Numbered from the stretch's first letter, positions 43,935 through 54,636 are shown. The stretch is DNA of 64,000 bases from Kaistia adipata DSM 17808 (GCF_000423225.1 NZ_KE383991.1:1188217-1252216), one strand, 5' to 3'. Numbers and translations: made by a program. Notes: a model not told the origin generated them from the letters alone.

Positions 43935-46900
43935 TCAGCCGGCCTTCGGCGGTTCGCCCGCCGCGGCTCCGGTCGCCTCGCCCGCATCCTTCGGCTTGCG
44001 CGAGAACCAGGCCAGGACCTCCTCGACGATCGCGAACAGGTTCGGGATGATGAACAGGCCGATGGTCGACGCGGCCAGCATGCCGCCGACGATGGTCACG
44101 CCGACCGCCTGGCGCGCGCCGGCGCCGGCGCCCGTCGAAATGGCCAGCGGCAGGACGCCGAAGATGAAGGCGAGCGCCGTCATCAGCACGGCGCGGAAGC
44201 GCTGCTCCGCCCCCATCCGCGCCGCATCGGCGATGCTGTGCCCGGCCTCGTGCTGCTCCTTGGCGAACTCGACGATCAGGATGGCGTTCTTGGATGCCAG
44301 GCCGATCAGAAGCACGATCGCGACCTGCGTGTAGAGGCTGTTCTGGATGCCGACGAGCGTGAGCGCCGCGGTGGCGCCGAAGGCCGCCGCGCCGAGCGAC
44401 AGGATGATGGAGATCGGCAGCGTCCAGCTCTCGTACTGGGCGACCAGGAAGAGATAGGCGAACAGCAGCGCCAGCCCGAAGACGATCGGCGCCTGGCCGC
44501 TGCTCTGCGTCTCCTGATACGACAGGCCGGACCATTCGAAGCCATAGCCGGCCGGCAGCGTTTCGGCGGCGACCCGCTCGACCGCCGCGATCGCCTCGCC
44601 GGAACTGCTGCCGGGCGCCGCCGCGCCATTGATCTGCGCCGCCGGCAGCAGGTTGTAGCGCGAGATGACATAGGGCCCGAGGATGGTTGTGAGCGACACC
44701 ACGGTGCGCAGCGGAACCATGTCGCCACTGGCATTGCGGACATAGATGTTCAGCACGTCGTCCGGATTGGCCCGGAACGAGGCGTCGGCCTGCATGTTGA
44801 CCTGGTAGACGCGGCCCTGATGCGTGAAGTCGTTGACGTAGAGCGAGCCGAAATTGGCGCCGAGCGTCGCATAGATGGCGTCGACGCTGAGGCCGAGCGC
44901 CTCGGCCCGCGTCCGGTCGACGTTGATGTAGATCTGCGGCACGTCGGGATTGAAGGTGGTCGAGAGTCCGCCGATCGCCGGCTCCTTGTTCGCCGCGCTG
45001 ATCAGCGAGCGCGCCACCTGCGCGATCTCGATCGGCGGCTGCCCGCGCAGCGCCTGCAGGCGGAGGTCGAGGCCGCCGACCGTGCCGATGCCGGGAATGG
45101 GCGGCGGCGCGAAGATCGCGACATTGGCGCCGGGGATGGTCGTGAACCGTGCGCGCAGCTTGGCGAGCAGCGCATTGATCTGCAGGGCTGGCGTCTCGCG
45201 CTCGCTCCAGGGCTCGAGCGAGGCGAGCGCGAAGCCGCCATTCGGCAGGTTCGCCCCTTGCAGGATACTGAAGCCGGCGACCGACAGAACGTTCGCGACG
45301 CCCTCCGTCCCCTTCAGGATGCCCTCGACCTCCGCCATGATCTGGCGGGTCCGGTCGAGCGAGGCCGCGTTCGGAAGCTGGATGTCGAGGAACAGCGCGC
45401 CCTGGTCCTCGTCCGGCAGGAAGGTCGACGGCAGCTTGACGAACAGGGTCGCCGCGCCGGCGAAGAGCGCGACCAGGACGACAATCACGATCAGCGCGCG
45501 ATGGACGAAATAGGCCACCAGATGGCCATAGGCCGCGCGGGTCGCGTCGAGGAAGCGGGCGAACCAGCCGAGCGGGCCGCGTCGGTAGCCGGAGTGTCCC
45601 CGCTTGAGCAGGACGACGCTGAGCGCCGGGCTGAGGGTGAGCGCGACGATGGCCGATACGACGAGCGCCGACGAGATCGTCACGGCGAACTGGCGATAGA
45701 GCTGTCCGTCGATTCCCGGCAGGAACCCCGTCGGCGCGACGACTGCGAGCAGCACGAAGGTCGTCGCGATGATCGGCCCGGTGATCTGGCCCATCGCCAT
45801 CCGCGTCGCCTCCGCCGTATCGAGGTCGGGATGCTGCTCCATCACGTGCTGGACGTTCTCGACCACCAGAATGGCGTCGTCGACGACGAGGCCGATCGCC
45901 AGGATCAGGGCCAGCAGCGAGATGGTGTTGGCCGAATAGCCAAAGGCATAGAGCGCCGCCAGCGCGCCCAGCAGCGAGACGGGGATCGCCAATGCCGAGA
46001 TGACGGTCGCGCGCCACTCCTGCAGGAAGACGTAGGTGATGACGAGGACGATGACGAAGGCCTCGATCAGGATCTCCACGATCGAGGCGATGCTGGCGCG
46101 CACGAACTGGGTGGCGTCATAGACGATCTTGTAGTCGAGCCCGGGCGGGAAGGTCGGCCGCAGCCGCTCCAGTTCGGCCTCGACGGCGTCTGCCGTGTTG
46201 ATCGCGTTGGCGCCGGGCGATTGCGAGATTGTCAGCATCGCGGTCGGCGAACTGTTGAGCTGCGAGCTCGTCGAGTAGCTCTGCGCCCCGAGCTCGATGC
46301 GGGCGACGTCGCGCAGGCGGACGATCGCGCCATCGGCGCCGGTGCGCAGCACGATGTTGCCGAACTCCTCCGCCGTCTGGAGCCGGCCCTGCGCCACGAG
46401 CGTATATTCGATTTCCGTCCCCGGCGGCGCCGGCTGGCCGCCCGTCTGGCCGAGCGAGGCCTGGATGTTCTGGGCCTTGATCGCCGCCGCGATGTCCTGC
46501 GGCGTCAGGCTGAGCGCCAGCATGCGCGTCGGGTTGGTCCAGATGCGGATCGAATACTCCGTCGAGCCGATCACCGAGGCCTCGCCGACACCGTTCACGC
46601 GCACCAGCGCGTCGACGACGGAGGTCGTGACGAAATTATTGATCTCCAGCGGCGGGACCGAGTTGTCGGGCGAATAGAAGCCGAGCGCGAGCACGAAATC
46701 GGGCGAACGCGAGGAAACGCTGACGCCCTGCGCCTGCACCTCGGACGGCAGCTTGGCGATCGCGAGCTGCGCGCGGTTCTGCACATTGACCTGCGCGATA
46801 TCGGGGTTCGTGCCGATGTTGAAGGTGATGGACAGCGAGTACTGGCCCGAGTTCGAGCTGGTCGACGACATGTACATCATGTCGTCGACGCCGTTGATCG

Positions 46901-47105
46901 CCTCCTCCAGCGGCCCGCCCACGACGTCGGCGATCACGTCGGCGCTCGCGCCGGGATAGAAGGCCGAGAGATTGACGGTCGGCGGCGAGATCTCGGGATA
47001 TTGCTGCACCGGCAGCAAGCGGATCGAGATCAGTCCCGCGATCGCGATGATGATCGAGATCACCATGGCGAAGCGCGGACGGCTGATGAAGAGGCTCGAG
47101 ATCAT
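43935..47105 (-). CDS. RND efflux transporter, HAE1 (AcrB/MexB-like) family
   Basis: Inner-membrane proton-driven drug efflux pump of 1056 residues, full length. The proton-relay pair is visible in [17 protein letters not shown], just past residue 400. The N-terminus [20 protein letters not shown] and the pore-domain text are of the hydrophobe/amphiphile efflux type. Start is ATG 47105, overlapping the adaptor stop by 4 bases. No outer-membrane TolC-type gene is in the operon, so a channel encoded elsewhere must be used. Confidence 0.93.
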   Translation of the reverse strand: MISSLFISRPRFAMVISIIIAIAGLISIRLLPVQQYPEISPPTVNLSAFYPGASADVIADVVGGPLEEAINGVDDMMYMSSTSSNSGQYSLSITFNIGTNPDIAQVNVQNRAQLAIAKLPSEVQAQGVSVSSRSPDFVLALGFYSPDNSVPPLEINNFVTTSVVDALVRVNGVGEASVIGSTEYSIRIWTNPTRMLALSLTPQDIAAAIKAQNIQASLGQTGGQPAPPGTEIEYTLVAQGRLQTAEEFGNIVLRTGADGAIVRLRDVARIELGAQSYSTSSQLNSSPTAMLTISQSPGANAINTADAVEAELERLRPTFPPGLDYKIVYDATQFVRASIASIVEILIEAFVIVLVITYVFLQEWRATVISALAIPVSLLGALAALYAFGYSANTISLLALILAIGLVVDDAILVVENVQHVMEQHPDLDTAEATRMAMGQITGPIIATTFVLLAVVAPTGFLPGIDGQLYRQFAVTISSALVVSAIVALTLSPALSVVLLKRGHSGYRRGPLGWFARFLDATRAAYGHLVAYFVHRALIVIVVLVALFAGAATLFVKLPSTFLPDEDQGALFLDIQLPNAASLDRTRQIMAEVEGILKGTEGVANVLSVAGFSILQGANLPNGGFALASLEPWSERETPALQINALLAKLRARFTTIPGANVAIFAPPPIPGIGTVGGLDLRLQALRGQPPIEIAQVARSLISAANKEPAIGGLSTTFNPDVPQIYINVDRTRAEALGLSVDAIYATLGANFGSLYVNDFTHQGRVYQVNMQADASFRANPDDVLNIYVRNASGDMVPLRTVVSLTTILGPYVISRYNLLPAAQINGAAAPGSSSGEAIAAVERVAAETLPAGYGFEWSGLSYQETQSSGQAPIVFGLALLFAYLFLVAQYESWTLPISIILSLGAAAFGATAALTLVGIQNSLYTQVAIVLLIGLASKNAILIVEFAKEQHEAGHSIADAARMGAEQRFRAVLMTALAFIFGVLPLAISTGAGAGARQAVGVTIVGGMLAASTIGLFIIPNLFAIVEEVLAWFSRKPKDAGEATGAAAGEPPKAG

Positions 47106-48229
47106 GGAGTGTCACCGGCCGGCACGGCTTCCGTCGGCTGGACCTTGATCCCCTCTCGCAACCGCTGCACGCCCTGCACGACGACCTGGTCGCCGGCGCT
47201 CAGCCCCTTCTTGACCGCCCAACCCGTGGAGATCCGCGTGCCCAGATCGATCCGTCGCATCGAGACCGTGTCATCGGCGCCGAGCAGGTAGACATAGGGG
47301 CCGTCCTTGTCCCGGAGCACGGCGATCTGCGGCACCACCGGCAGGCGTGGCGCTTCCTGCTCCCTGGCGATCAGCGTGACGAACTGGCCGGGCACGAGCA
47401 CATGATCGGGATTGTCGAAGATCGCCCGCACGGTCACCGTGCCGGTCTGCGGGTTGACCTCGCTGTCGACATATTCGATACGGCCGGTGCCCTTGAAGAT
47501 CGTGCCGTTGGCGAGCCGCAGCGCCAGGTCCAGCTTGGGCGGCATCTCGAAGCGCTGTTCCTGGCGGAAGGTGATCAGCGTGCCCTCGGCCAGCGAAAAC
47601 GCGACGCGCAGCGGATCGAGGCTGACGATCCGCGTCAGAGGACCGGAACTGGGATTGATCAGGCTGCCGACTGAAAAATTGGACTTGCTGATAACGCCCG
47701 CGATCGGCGCCTTGATGCGGGTATAGGAAACATTGAGTTCGGCCAGGCTGACCGTCGCCTTCGCCGCGGTGACATTGGCGGAGGCGATGTCGAAGTCCTC
47801 GGTCGCCTTGTCCATCGCCGCCTGCGAGATGGTCCGGGTTCCGAACAGCTCCTTGGTCCGCTGCAGCGCCTGCGACGCCGTCGTCAGGGTCGCCTCCGCG
47901 CGGGCGAGCTCCGCCTGGGCCGAGGCCAACTGCGCCTGGAACTGGTTCGGTTCGATCGTGAACAAGAGGTCATTGGCCTTGACCTGCTGCCCGGGCTGGA
48001 AATCGATGGACTGGAGGAAACCCTCGACGCGCGCCCGGATATCGACGGAATCGATCGCCTCGACCCGGGCCGTGAAGTCCTCCGGTCTGGCGATCTCCTC
48101 GACCTGGATCCGCTCGACCACGACCGCCGGCGCGGGCTGCTGGGCCGGCGCCTGCGCGAAGGCAGCCGGGCTGAGCAGCAGGAAGACGGCGATGGCCTTC
48201 GTTCGCAGGTAGACGGAGCCTCTGGCCAT
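47102..48229 (-). CDS. RND efflux periplasmic adaptor subunit (membrane fusion protein)
   Basis: Adaptor of 375 residues. The signal peptide ends near PAAFAQAP. A lipoyl-like half motif is seen in [20 protein letters not shown], a coiled-coil hairpin lies at about residues 95-160 ([20 protein letters not shown]), and the second half lipoyl and beta-barrel regions follow ([19 protein letters not shown]). No lipobox cysteine was seen, so it is probably not a lipoprotein. Start is ATG 48229. First gene of the two-gene efflux operon. Confidence 0.9.
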   Translation of the reverse strand: MARGSVYLRTKAIAVFLLLSPAAFAQAPAQQPAPAVVVERIQVEEIARPEDFTARVEAIDSVDIRARVEGFLQSIDFQPGQQVKANDLLFTIEPNQFQAQLASAQAELARAEATLTTASQALQRTKELFGTRTISQAAMDKATEDFDIASANVTAAKATVSLAELNVSYTRIKAPIAGVISKSNFSVGSLINPSSGPLTRIVSLDPLRVAFSLAEGTLITFRQEQRFEMPPKLDLALRLANGTIFKGTGRIEYVDSEVNPQTGTVTVRAIFDNPDHVLVPGQFVTLIAREQEAPRLPVVPQIAVLRDKDGPYVYLLGADDTVSMRRIDLGTRISTGWAVKKGLSAGDQVVVQGVQRLREGIKVQPTEAVPAGDTP

Positions 48230-48316
48230 GCCGCATTCCCTGTGTGCAAGCACATGCGAATGCGAGTACAACCCCGGTTCGCGGGCCGGTCAAGGGCTAT
48301 GTCGCGCGCTCCGCCC

Positions 48317-49012
48317 TCAGGCCGAGCGCGCCGCCGGCCGCAATCCGGCGCGCCGCAGGATCAACCCGCCATCCGCACCGACAGCGGCGTCGAGGCCGGC
48401 ATAGTCGTCGACGCCCGGGTTCGGGCCCTCCAGCGGCGCCGTATGGGTCGCGCGGATGACAAGGACCTCCGCGCCGGCCCGCTCGGCGGCCAGGATGCCG
48501 GCCGGCGCATCCTCGAAGATCAGGCAATCCGTAGCCGCAACGCCGAGCCAGCTCGCCGCGAGCAGGTAGCAATCCGGCGCGGGCTTGCCGATCGCGACGT
48601 CGTCGGCGGTGACGAAGACGGCAGGCGCCGTGAGGCCGGCGGCCTCGAGCCTCGCCAGCGCCAGAACGCGCGGCGCGGAGGTGACGATCGCCCAGCGATC
48701 CGGCGGCAGGCTGGCAAGGAACGCTCCGGCGCCGCCGATTTCGCGCACGCCCTCGACATCGGCGATCTCGGCTTCGGTGACCCTGTCCGCCTCGGCGACG
48801 GGATCAACGCCCGGAAGGCCGAGCTGCCGGATCGTGTCGACGGCGCGCTTGCCGTGCAGGGTCGGCAGGAAGGCGGCAACGTCGAGCCCGTGTCCCGCCG
48901 CCCAGAGCGACCAGACTCGCTCGGCCGCCTCGATCGAGGTCAGCAGCGTTCCGTCCATGTCGAACAGGAAGGCGGCGAAGGCGCGCCCGCCGAACTCCAC
49001 GTCAATCGTCAT
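48317..49012 (-). CDS. HAD family sugar-phosphatase-like hydrolase
   Basis: Hydrolase of 231 residues. Motif I is FLFDMDGTLLTSIEAAERVW, motif II is in AIVTSAP, and motif IV is in LIFEDAPAGILAAERAGAEV. The GMP-like order and length match YfbT/GPP-type sugar-phosphate phosphatases. Start is ATG 49012 with AGGGG upstream. It is divergent from the aldo/keto reductase gene and may belong to the sugar-acid cluster on its right. Confidence 0.87.
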   Translation of the reverse strand: MTIDVEFGGRAFAAFLFDMDGTLLTSIEAAERVWSLWAAGHGLDVAAFLPTLHGKRAVDTIRQLGLPGVDPVAEADRVTEAEIADVEGVREIGGAGAFLASLPPDRWAIVTSAPRVLALARLEAAGLTAPAVFVTADDVAIGKPAPDCYLLAASWLGVAATDCLIFEDAPAGILAAERAGAEVLVIRATHTAPLEGPNPGVDDYAGLDAAVGADGGLILRRAGLRPAARSA

Positions 49013-49212
49013 CAAAACCCCTTCAGGCCTGCGCCGGAATCCGCATCGGCCAGACCCCATAGACCCATGCGGCGCGCCTGTCAGCCCCGGACTTGGCGGC
49101 CGGGACGCGGCATCCGCCTTTGCCACCCACCCGCCGGACGGAGTATGGTCGCGCCGTTCGCGCCGGCGCCTGCGCCGGAGCGATCCCGTTATTTCCATCC
49201 AGGATCGATCCA

Positions 49213-50184
49213 ATGTTCGAAAAGCGCCCCGTCGGGCACACCTCGCTGGCCGTCGGCAGCCTGTCCTTCGGCTGTGCCTCCATCGGCAATCTCGGCTCCG
49301 CCATCAGCGACGCCCAGGCCACCGAGGTGCTCAACCGAGCCTGGGATACCGGCATCCGCTATTTCGACACGGCGCCGCACTACGGCCGCGGCCGGTCGGA
49401 GCAGCGCCTCGGCCGCTTCCTGGCCGGCAAGCCGCGCGGCGAACACGCCATCTCGACCAAGGTCGGACGGGTGCTGCGCCCGGGTGAACAGCTCACCGAG
49501 GCCGACGGCTTCGCCGATCCGCTGCCCAACGCCGTGCACTACGACTACACCGAGGCCGGCTTCGCCGAGAGCCTGGAGAGCAGCCGCGCACGGCTCGGCG
49601 TCGATTATATCGACATCGTCTTCGTGCACGACATCGGCCCCTACACGCACGGCCCAGCCGGCGAGCACCATGTCGAGGACCTGCTGTCGAGCGGCCTGCC
49701 CTACCTCGCCCGCCTGAAGGCCGAGGGCAAGATCGGCGCTTACGGCCTCGGCGTGAACGAGACCGAGATCTGCCTGCGCGTGCTGCGCCAGCATCCGCTC
49801 GACGTCATCCTGATGGCCGGCCGCTGGACGCTGCTCGACCGCGACGCGGAGGCCGAGCTGGCGCCGCTCTGCCGCGAGCGCGGCACCAGCTTCGTGCTGG
49901 GCGGAATCTTCAATTCCGGCATCCTCGCAACCGGCGCCAAGCCCGGCGCCTGGTTCAACTACGAACCGGCGAGCGAGGAAATCCTCGGCAAGGTGCGCGA
50001 TCTCGAGACGCGCTGCGCCGCGCATGGCGTGACGCTGCCGCATGCGGCGCTGCAGTTCGCGCTGACGCGCCCGGGCGTCGCCAGCGTGCTGCTCGGCACC
50101 AGCAAGACCAGCTCGCTCGACCGCAACCTGGCGATGGCAGCCGAGCCGCTGTCGCCCGAGGCAGCCGCCGCGCTGTTCGACTGA
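49213..50184 (+). CDS. Aldo/keto reductase (sugar 1-dehydrogenase-like)
   Basis: NAD(P)-dependent oxidoreductase of 323 residues. The TIM-barrel opening (SLSFGCASIGNLG) is followed by YFDTAPHYGRGRSEQRLG with the catalytic Asp and Tyr, STKVGRVL with the catalytic Lys, and IVFVHDIGPYTHG. This pattern is that of L-fucose or D-threo-aldose 1-dehydrogenases, which yield a lactone. The adjacent lactonase and acid-sugar dehydratase genes agree with such a pathway. Start is ATG 49213. Confidence 0.88.
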   Translation: MFEKRPVGHTSLAVGSLSFGCASIGNLGSAISDAQATEVLNRAWDTGIRYFDTAPHYGRGRSEQRLGRFLAGKPRGEHAISTKVGRVLRPGEQLTEADGFADPLPNAVHYDYTEAGFAESLESSRARLGVDYIDIVFVHDIGPYTHGPAGEHHVEDLLSSGLPYLARLKAEGKIGAYGLGVNETEICLRVLRQHPLDVILMAGRWTLLDRDAEAELAPLCRERGTSFVLGGIFNSGILATGAKPGAWFNYEPASEEILGKVRDLETRCAAHGVTLPHAALQFALTRPGVASVLLGTSKTSSLDRNLAMAAEPLSPEAAAALFD

Positions 50185-50193
50185 GGGTCCTAC

Positions 50194-50218
50194 CCGGCCG
50201 CCGCGACGCGGCGGCCGG
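50194..50218. terminator. Bidirectional terminator between AKR and lactonase genes
   Basis: Perfect 11-bp stem CCGGCCGCCGC/GCGGCGGCCGG with a 3-base loop in the 37-bp gap between two convergent stop codons. Confidence 0.65.
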
Positions 50219-50221
50219 TTC

Positions 50222-51148
50222 TCAGGGCGCTGCGCCGCGCGCGTTGACCCGACAGAGATAGACGGACGTGGTCGCCGTCATCATCAGCACATCACGTTCC
50301 GCTCCGCCGAACGTCAGATTGGCCGCCCGCTCCGGCAGCAGCACCTGGCCGATCCGCGTGCCGTCCGGCAGGTAGCAATGGACGCCGTCCTCGGCGCCCA
50401 TCCAGAGCCGGCCTTCCGTATCCACCCGCAGCCCGTCGAACTGTTTCGCCGGATTGTCGGCCAGCACCTCCCCGCCCGTGAGATCGCCATCCGGCCCGAC
50501 CCGGAAGCGACGGACATGGTTGGGCCCGTCCGGCGCGTGGGTGCTGCCGGTGTCGACGATGTAGAGCAGGCTTTCGTCCGGCGAGAAGGCGAGCCCGTTC
50601 GGCATGACGAAATCCTCGGTCATCTGGCGGACACTGCCAGTCGCCGGATCGAAGCGATAGACATGACAGCCTTCGACATCGGGTCCGTCCGGCCGGTCCG
50701 CCGCGCGGCCATAGGTCGGGTCGGTGAACCACACCGTGCCATCCGATTTCACCACGACGTCGTTGGGCGAATGGAAACGCCGGCCGCCGATGCCGTCGAC
50801 CAGCGCCGTCAGGCTGCCATCCGGCTCCTGGCGCACGATCCGGTGCGTCGTCTGCTCGCAGGTCACGAGCCGGCCGGCGCGATCGACCGTGCTGCCGTTC
50901 GGGCTGTTCGCAGGATGGCGGAAGGTCGCGACCATGCCGGTTGCCGGCGCGTAGCTCAACATGCGGTCGCCGGGAATGTCCGACCACACGAGCAGGCCTC
51001 TCTCGGGCAGCCAGGCGGGTCCCTCGACCCAGCGCCCGCCCGTCCAGACGCGCTCTACCTGCGCGTCCGGCACCACGCAGGCAACGAAACGGGGATCGAG
51101 GACCGCGAAGGCGGGAACGCCGAGCGGGCCGAGCCCCGCCGCTACCAA
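50222..51148 (-). CDS. SMP-30/gluconolactonase family protein
   Basis: Six-bladed propeller lactonase of about 308 residues. Family blocks are WVEGPAWLPERGLLVWSDIPGDR, NSPNGSTVDRAGRLVTCEQ, RFHSPNDVVVKSDGTVWFTD (metal-binding Asn), and NGLAFSPDESLLYIVDTG. It should hydrolyse a sugar lactone such as one made by the aldo/keto reductase. No ATG or GTG fits the normal N-terminus; TTG 51148, overlapping the end of the upstream dehydratase gene, gives the usual length, and coupled translation is likely. GTG codons near 51085 would remove conserved residues. Confidence 0.85.
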   Translation of the reverse strand: MVAAGLGPLGVPAFAVLDPRFVACVVPDAQVERVWTGGRWVEGPAWLPERGLLVWSDIPGDRMLSYAPATGMVATFRHPANSPNGSTVDRAGRLVTCEQTTHRIVRQEPDGSLTALVDGIGGRRFHSPNDVVVKSDGTVWFTDPTYGRAADRPDGPDVEGCHVYRFDPATGSVRQMTEDFVMPNGLAFSPDESLLYIVDTGSTHAPDGPNHVRRFRVGPDGDLTGGEVLADNPAKQFDGLRVDTEGRLWMGAEDGVHCYLPDGTRIGQVLLPERAANLTFGGAERDVLMMTATTSVYLCRVNARGAAP

Positions 51149-52293
51149 TTCGTCACCGATCCGTCGCGGCGCTTCAGATGCGGCGCTTCCCAGAACTTGA
51201 AGCTCTGCTTCTTGATCAGTTCCTCGTTGACCTCGACGCCCAGGCCCGGCGTATCGAGAACCGGATAATGCGCCTTGTCGATGCGCGGCTGGACGGGGAA
51301 GAACTCGGAATTGTCGAAGCCGAGCTGCTCGGCCGTCGAGGTGCGCGTCTCGAGCCAGGAGAAGTTCGGCACGGCCGCCGCGAAGTGCACCGTCGCCGCC
51401 GTGCAGACCGGCCCGAGCGGATTGTGCGGCATCATGTCGACATAGTGCGCCTCGCTCCAGCCGGCGACCTTCATCGACTCGGTCAAACCGCCGACATTGC
51501 AGACGTCGATGCGGTTGAACTGGTGGATGTCGCGCTCGATGTAGGGCAGGAACTGCCATTTCGAGGCGAATTCCTCGCCGATGGCGAAGGGCACATCGAC
51601 CATCCGCCTAAGCGCCTCATAGGCTTCCGGCGTCTCGTCGCGGATCGGCTCCTCGAGGAAGTCGAGCGTGCCGGACGGCATCTTCTGGCAGAAGCTCGCG
51701 GCTTCGGCGACCGAGAGGCGGTGATGGTAGTCGATGCCGAGCACCACTTCCTCGCCCAGCGCCTCGCGCGCCTTGACGCACCATTTCGCCGTTGCCGCGA
51801 TGTGCTCGCGCGGTTCGTAGATCGTGCTGTCGCCATGTCCCGAGGGCGACAGGCGCATCGCCGTCCAGCCAGCCTCGATCAGCGCCCTCGCCTGCTCGAT
51901 CATCTTCTCGCCGGGCGGCGCCGAGGTGGTGGCGAAGGTCGGGATGCGGTCGCGCTGCTTGCCGCCGAGCAGCTGGTAGACCGGCACGCCGAGCGCCTTG
52001 CCGAGAATGTCGTAGAGCGCGATGTCGATCGCCGAGATCGCCGCCTGCAGCACGCGGCCGCCCTCGAAATACTGGCTACGATACATCTCCTGCCAGAGCG
52101 CGCCGATCTGGCGGGGATCGCGGCCGATCAGGAATTCCCGGTAGTGGTCGATCGCGCCGACGACGGCCTTCTCGCGGCCGGAGAGGCCGCTTTCGCCCCA
52201 TCCATAGATGCCTTCGTCCGTCTCGACCTTGACGAGCAGCTGGTTGCGGATGCCGACCCAGACCGGATAGGCGAGAATGGCGGTGATCTTCAT
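51142..52293 (-). CDS. Enolase-superfamily (mandelate racemase/MLE) sugar-acid dehydratase
   Basis: Enzyme of 383 residues, full length for the MR subgroup. The N-terminal capping domain ends near LGGKQRDRIPTF. Barrel motifs include VVLGIDYHHRLSVAEAASF (metal Asp and base), LDFLEEPIRDETPEAY, AIGEEFASKW and MMPHNPLGPVCTAA with the catalytic His. The last resembles galactonate-dehydratase-type members. Start is ATG 52293. It lies between the lactonase and a ManD-like gene, separated from the latter by a 130-bp repeat. Confidence 0.87.
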   Translation of the reverse strand: MKITAILAYPVWVGIRNQLLVKVETDEGIYGWGESGLSGREKAVVGAIDHYREFLIGRDPRQIGALWQEMYRSQYFEGGRVLQAAISAIDIALYDILGKALGVPVYQLLGGKQRDRIPTFATTSAPPGEKMIEQARALIEAGWTAMRLSPSGHGDSTIYEPREHIAATAKWCVKAREALGEEVVLGIDYHHRLSVAEAASFCQKMPSGTLDFLEEPIRDETPEAYEALRRMVDVPFAIGEEFASKWQFLPYIERDIHQFNRIDVCNVGGLTESMKVAGWSEAHYVDMMPHNPLGPVCTAATVHFAAAVPNFSWLETRTSTAEQLGFDNSEFFPVQPRIDKAHYPVLDTPGLGVEVNEELIKKQSFKFWEAPHLKRRDGSVTNW

Positions 52294-52320
52294 GATGGGA
52301 ATATCCGGGCTCTGATCTGA

Positions 52321-52453
52321 CTTTCACCTCTCGCCTCAAGGGAGAGGTCGGAGCGAAGCTCCGGGTGAGGGTTTAGGGAACTATCCGGGTGAGGCAGTAA
52401 ACCCTCACCCGCCGGCCTTCGGCCGTCGACCTCTCCCTCAGGGAGAGGTGAAG
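52321..52453 (-). repeat. Bipartite intergenic repeat, copy 2 (about 130 bp)
   Basis: Reverse-oriented copy of 42015-42143; shared blocks include ACCCTCACCCG, GTCGACCTCTCCCTCAGGG and the AGAGGTGAAG end. It sits between two genes of the same operon, an unusual place, and could attenuate or process the transcript there. Confidence 0.75.
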
Positions 52454-52462
52454 ATCGGCGGC

Positions 52463-53674
52463 TCACCAGTGCCAGAGCGTGCCGTCCTCGAGCCGGTTCA
52501 CCGGCAGGTAAGCGCGCTCATAGGGGTATTTGGCGGCCAGCGCCTCGTCGATGTCGACGCCGTGCCCGGGCGCCTCGCCCGGATGCAGATAGCCGCCGTC
52601 CTGGCGCCAGGCATGCGGGAAGACCTCGTGCATCAGCGGCGTGTAGCCGGAGAATTCCTGGATGCCGAAATTGGGCACCCAGAGGTCGATATGCACGTTG
52701 GCGCCCATCGCCACCGGCGACACGTCCATCGGCCCGTGGGAGGCGGTGCGCACATGGTAGATCGAGGCGAAGTCGAAGATCCGCCGGAGCCCCGTCACGC
52801 CGCCGGCATGCACCGAGGTGGTGCGGATGTAGTCGATCAGCTGTTCCTCGATCAGAAGCCGCGCGTCCCAGATCGTGTTGAAGATCTCGCCAAGCGCGAT
52901 CGGCGTCGTCGTGTGCTGGCGGATCAGGCGGTAGCCCTCCTGCAGCTCGGCCGGCACCGGATCCTCCAGCCAGAACAGGCGGAAGGGCTCGAGGTCCTTG
53001 CCGAGGCGCGCCGCCTCGATCGGGGTCAGGCGGTGATGCGTGTCGTGCAGCAGGTGCAGGTCGTCGCCATAGGTGTCGCGCAGCTTCGAGAACAGCTTCG
53101 GGATGTGCGTCATGTATTTGGAGGTCGACCAGACCTCCTCGTGCGGCAGCGCCTCGACCATGCCTCCGGTCGCCTGGTTCGAGCCCTTGCCGGTGCCGTA
53201 GATGGCGGGCAGGCCGGGAATGCCGACCTGGGCGCGGATCGCGACATAGCCCTGCTCACGCTTCTCGCCGACCGCCTCGACCGCTTCCTCGATCGTCAGG
53301 CCTTGCGCGTGCGAATAGACCATCACCTTCTCGCGCGAGGCGCCGCCGAGCAGCTGGTAGAGCGGCATGTTCGCCGCCTTGGCTTTGATATCCCAGAGCG
53401 CCATGTCGACGGCCGAGATCGCCGCCATGGTGATCGGGCCGCGCCGCCAATAGGCGCCGCGATAGAGATACTGCCAGATGTCCTCGATCTGCCCGGCGTC
53501 GCGGCCGATCAGGAGCGGCGCCACGTGATCCTGCAGATAGCTGACGACCGAGAGCTCGCGCCCGTTCACCGTCGCGTCGCCGATGCCGTAAAGGCCCTGG
53601 TCGGTGACGATCTTGACCGTGACGAAGTTCCGTCCGGGCGAGCAGACGATGACCTTGACGTCGGTGATTTTCAT
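52463..53674 (-). CDS. D-mannonate dehydratase family protein (ManD/RspA-like, enolase superfamily)
   Basis: Enolase-superfamily enzyme of 403 residues, the usual ManD length. Telling blocks are [70 protein letters not shown] and [16 protein letters not shown]. The C-terminus [21 protein letters not shown]-like segment is also typical of this group. It dehydrates mannonate or gluconate-type acids. Start is ATG 53674. A UxuA-like protein in the same operon could catalyse the same reaction by a different fold. Confidence 0.9.
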   Translation of the reverse strand: MKITDVKVIVCSPGRNFVTVKIVTDQGLYGIGDATVNGRELSVVSYLQDHVAPLLIGRDAGQIEDIWQYLYRGAYWRRGPITMAAISAVDMALWDIKAKAANMPLYQLLGGASREKVMVYSHAQGLTIEEAVEAVGEKREQGYVAIRAQVGIPGLPAIYGTGKGSNQATGGMVEALPHEEVWSTSKYMTHIPKLFSKLRDTYGDDLHLLHDTHHRLTPIEAARLGKDLEPFRLFWLEDPVPAELQEGYRLIRQHTTTPIALGEIFNTIWDARLLIEEQLIDYIRTTSVHAGGVTGLRRIFDFASIYHVRTASHGPMDVSPVAMGANVHIDLWVPNFGIQEFSGYTPLMHEVFPHAWRQDGGYLHPGEAPGHGVDIDEALAAKYPYERAYLPVNRLEDGTLWHW

Positions 53675-53728
53675 GGGGTGTTGCCTTGGATGACCTGAAG
53701 CTTGGCGAGGGGAGTGGATGCGGCGCGA

Positions 53729-54559
53729 TCAGTTCGGGCCGTGTCGCCAGCCGAGCAGCCGCTCGGCCTTGGCGGAGGAGAAGAAGCTCTTGTTGCCGTC
53801 GAGCGGGGTGCGGAACGGCACGTCCGGATAGAAGCGCGCCGCGAGTTCCGCCGTCGGGATCTCCATCACCGAGTCCGGCTCGATGATGTAGAACACCTCG
53901 TGGCCGAACCAGGGGGCCTCGAGCGCCAGCAGGCAGGCGCGCGCCGCCGCGTCATAGAGCGTGTAGGCCCAAAGATGCTTCGACCGGTCCACATCGGCGA
54001 CGCCATAAGCCTCGGCCGCCTTCCGCCGGTCGTCGACGACGAGATGGAAGCGCATGCTGGCGATGCGCAGATTCTCGTGGCGGCGGGCGAAGCAGTCGGC
54101 CTGCTGCTCGCAGATCCATTTCGACAGGCTGTACGGTTCTTCGCTGTAGTTCGGGTGTTCCTCATCGACCGGGAAATAGTCGAAATGGCCCTTGCGGCTG
54201 AACGAGAGGCCGATGGCGTTGACGCTCGACGCCTGCACGATCCGCGTGATGCCGACTTCGACCGCCGCGCGGAGCGCGTTGTAGCTGCCGACGACATTGT
54301 TGTTGTGCACGACGTGGTCGGCATACCCGATCGGTGCCGGGATCGCCGCCATGTGGATGAGCGCGTCGCAGCCGGAAAACGCCGCGACCAGCGCGTCATA
54401 GTCGCCGATGTCGGCCTCGACGAAGCGGATGTTCGGCCTTGTGTCCGGTTCGGCCGGCGCCACGCGGTCGATGCTGACGACCTCGTGGCCTTGGCGCAGC
54501 GCCTCGGTGGCGATGGCGCGACCGATCCGCCCGGTTCCGCCGGTAAGGGCAATCTTCAT
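53729..54559 (-). CDS. NAD-dependent epimerase/dehydratase family protein, uronate dehydrogenase-like
   Basis: Extended short-chain dehydrogenase of 276 residues. TGGTGRIG is at residues 6-13, HMAAIPAP near 70, the Ser in QASSVNAIG, and YSLSKW gives the catalytic Tyr and Lys. The size and text match uronate dehydrogenase (Udh)-type enzymes, which oxidise galacturonate or glucuronate to the aldaro-lactone. Start is ATG 54559. It lies between the ManD-like and UxuA-like genes. Confidence 0.85.
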   Translation of the reverse strand: MKIALTGGTGRIGRAIATEALRQGHEVVSIDRVAPAEPDTRPNIRFVEADIGDYDALVAAFSGCDALIHMAAIPAPIGYADHVVHNNNVVGSYNALRAAVEVGITRIVQASSVNAIGLSFSRKGHFDYFPVDEEHPNYSEEPYSLSKWICEQQADCFARRHENLRIASMRFHLVVDDRRKAAEAYGVADVDRSKHLWAYTLYDAAARACLLALEAPWFGHEVFYIIEPDSVMEIPTAELAARFYPDVPFRTPLDGNKSFFSSAKAERLLGWRHGPN

Positions 54560-54583
54560 GGCAGCTGTCCTGTCTCGCGGTCA

Positions 54584-54621
54584 CGCCTTCGAGCGACGCG
54601 GATCCCGGTCGCTCGAAGGCG
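54584..54621 (-). other. Long perfect stem-loop between uxuA-like and udh-like genes
   Basis: 14-bp perfect arms CGCCTTCGAGCGAC and GTCGCTCGAAGGCG with a 10-base loop, 16 bp past the uxuA-like stop and 24 bp before the next start. It could be an attenuator or a processing site. Confidence 0.6.
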
Positions 54622-54636
54622 CAGCAACACAAAGGG

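Noticed and set aside
44238-47291. 1017-codon plus-strand frame opposite the RND pump
   Set aside because: Antisense shadow; the pump is full length with all family motifs.
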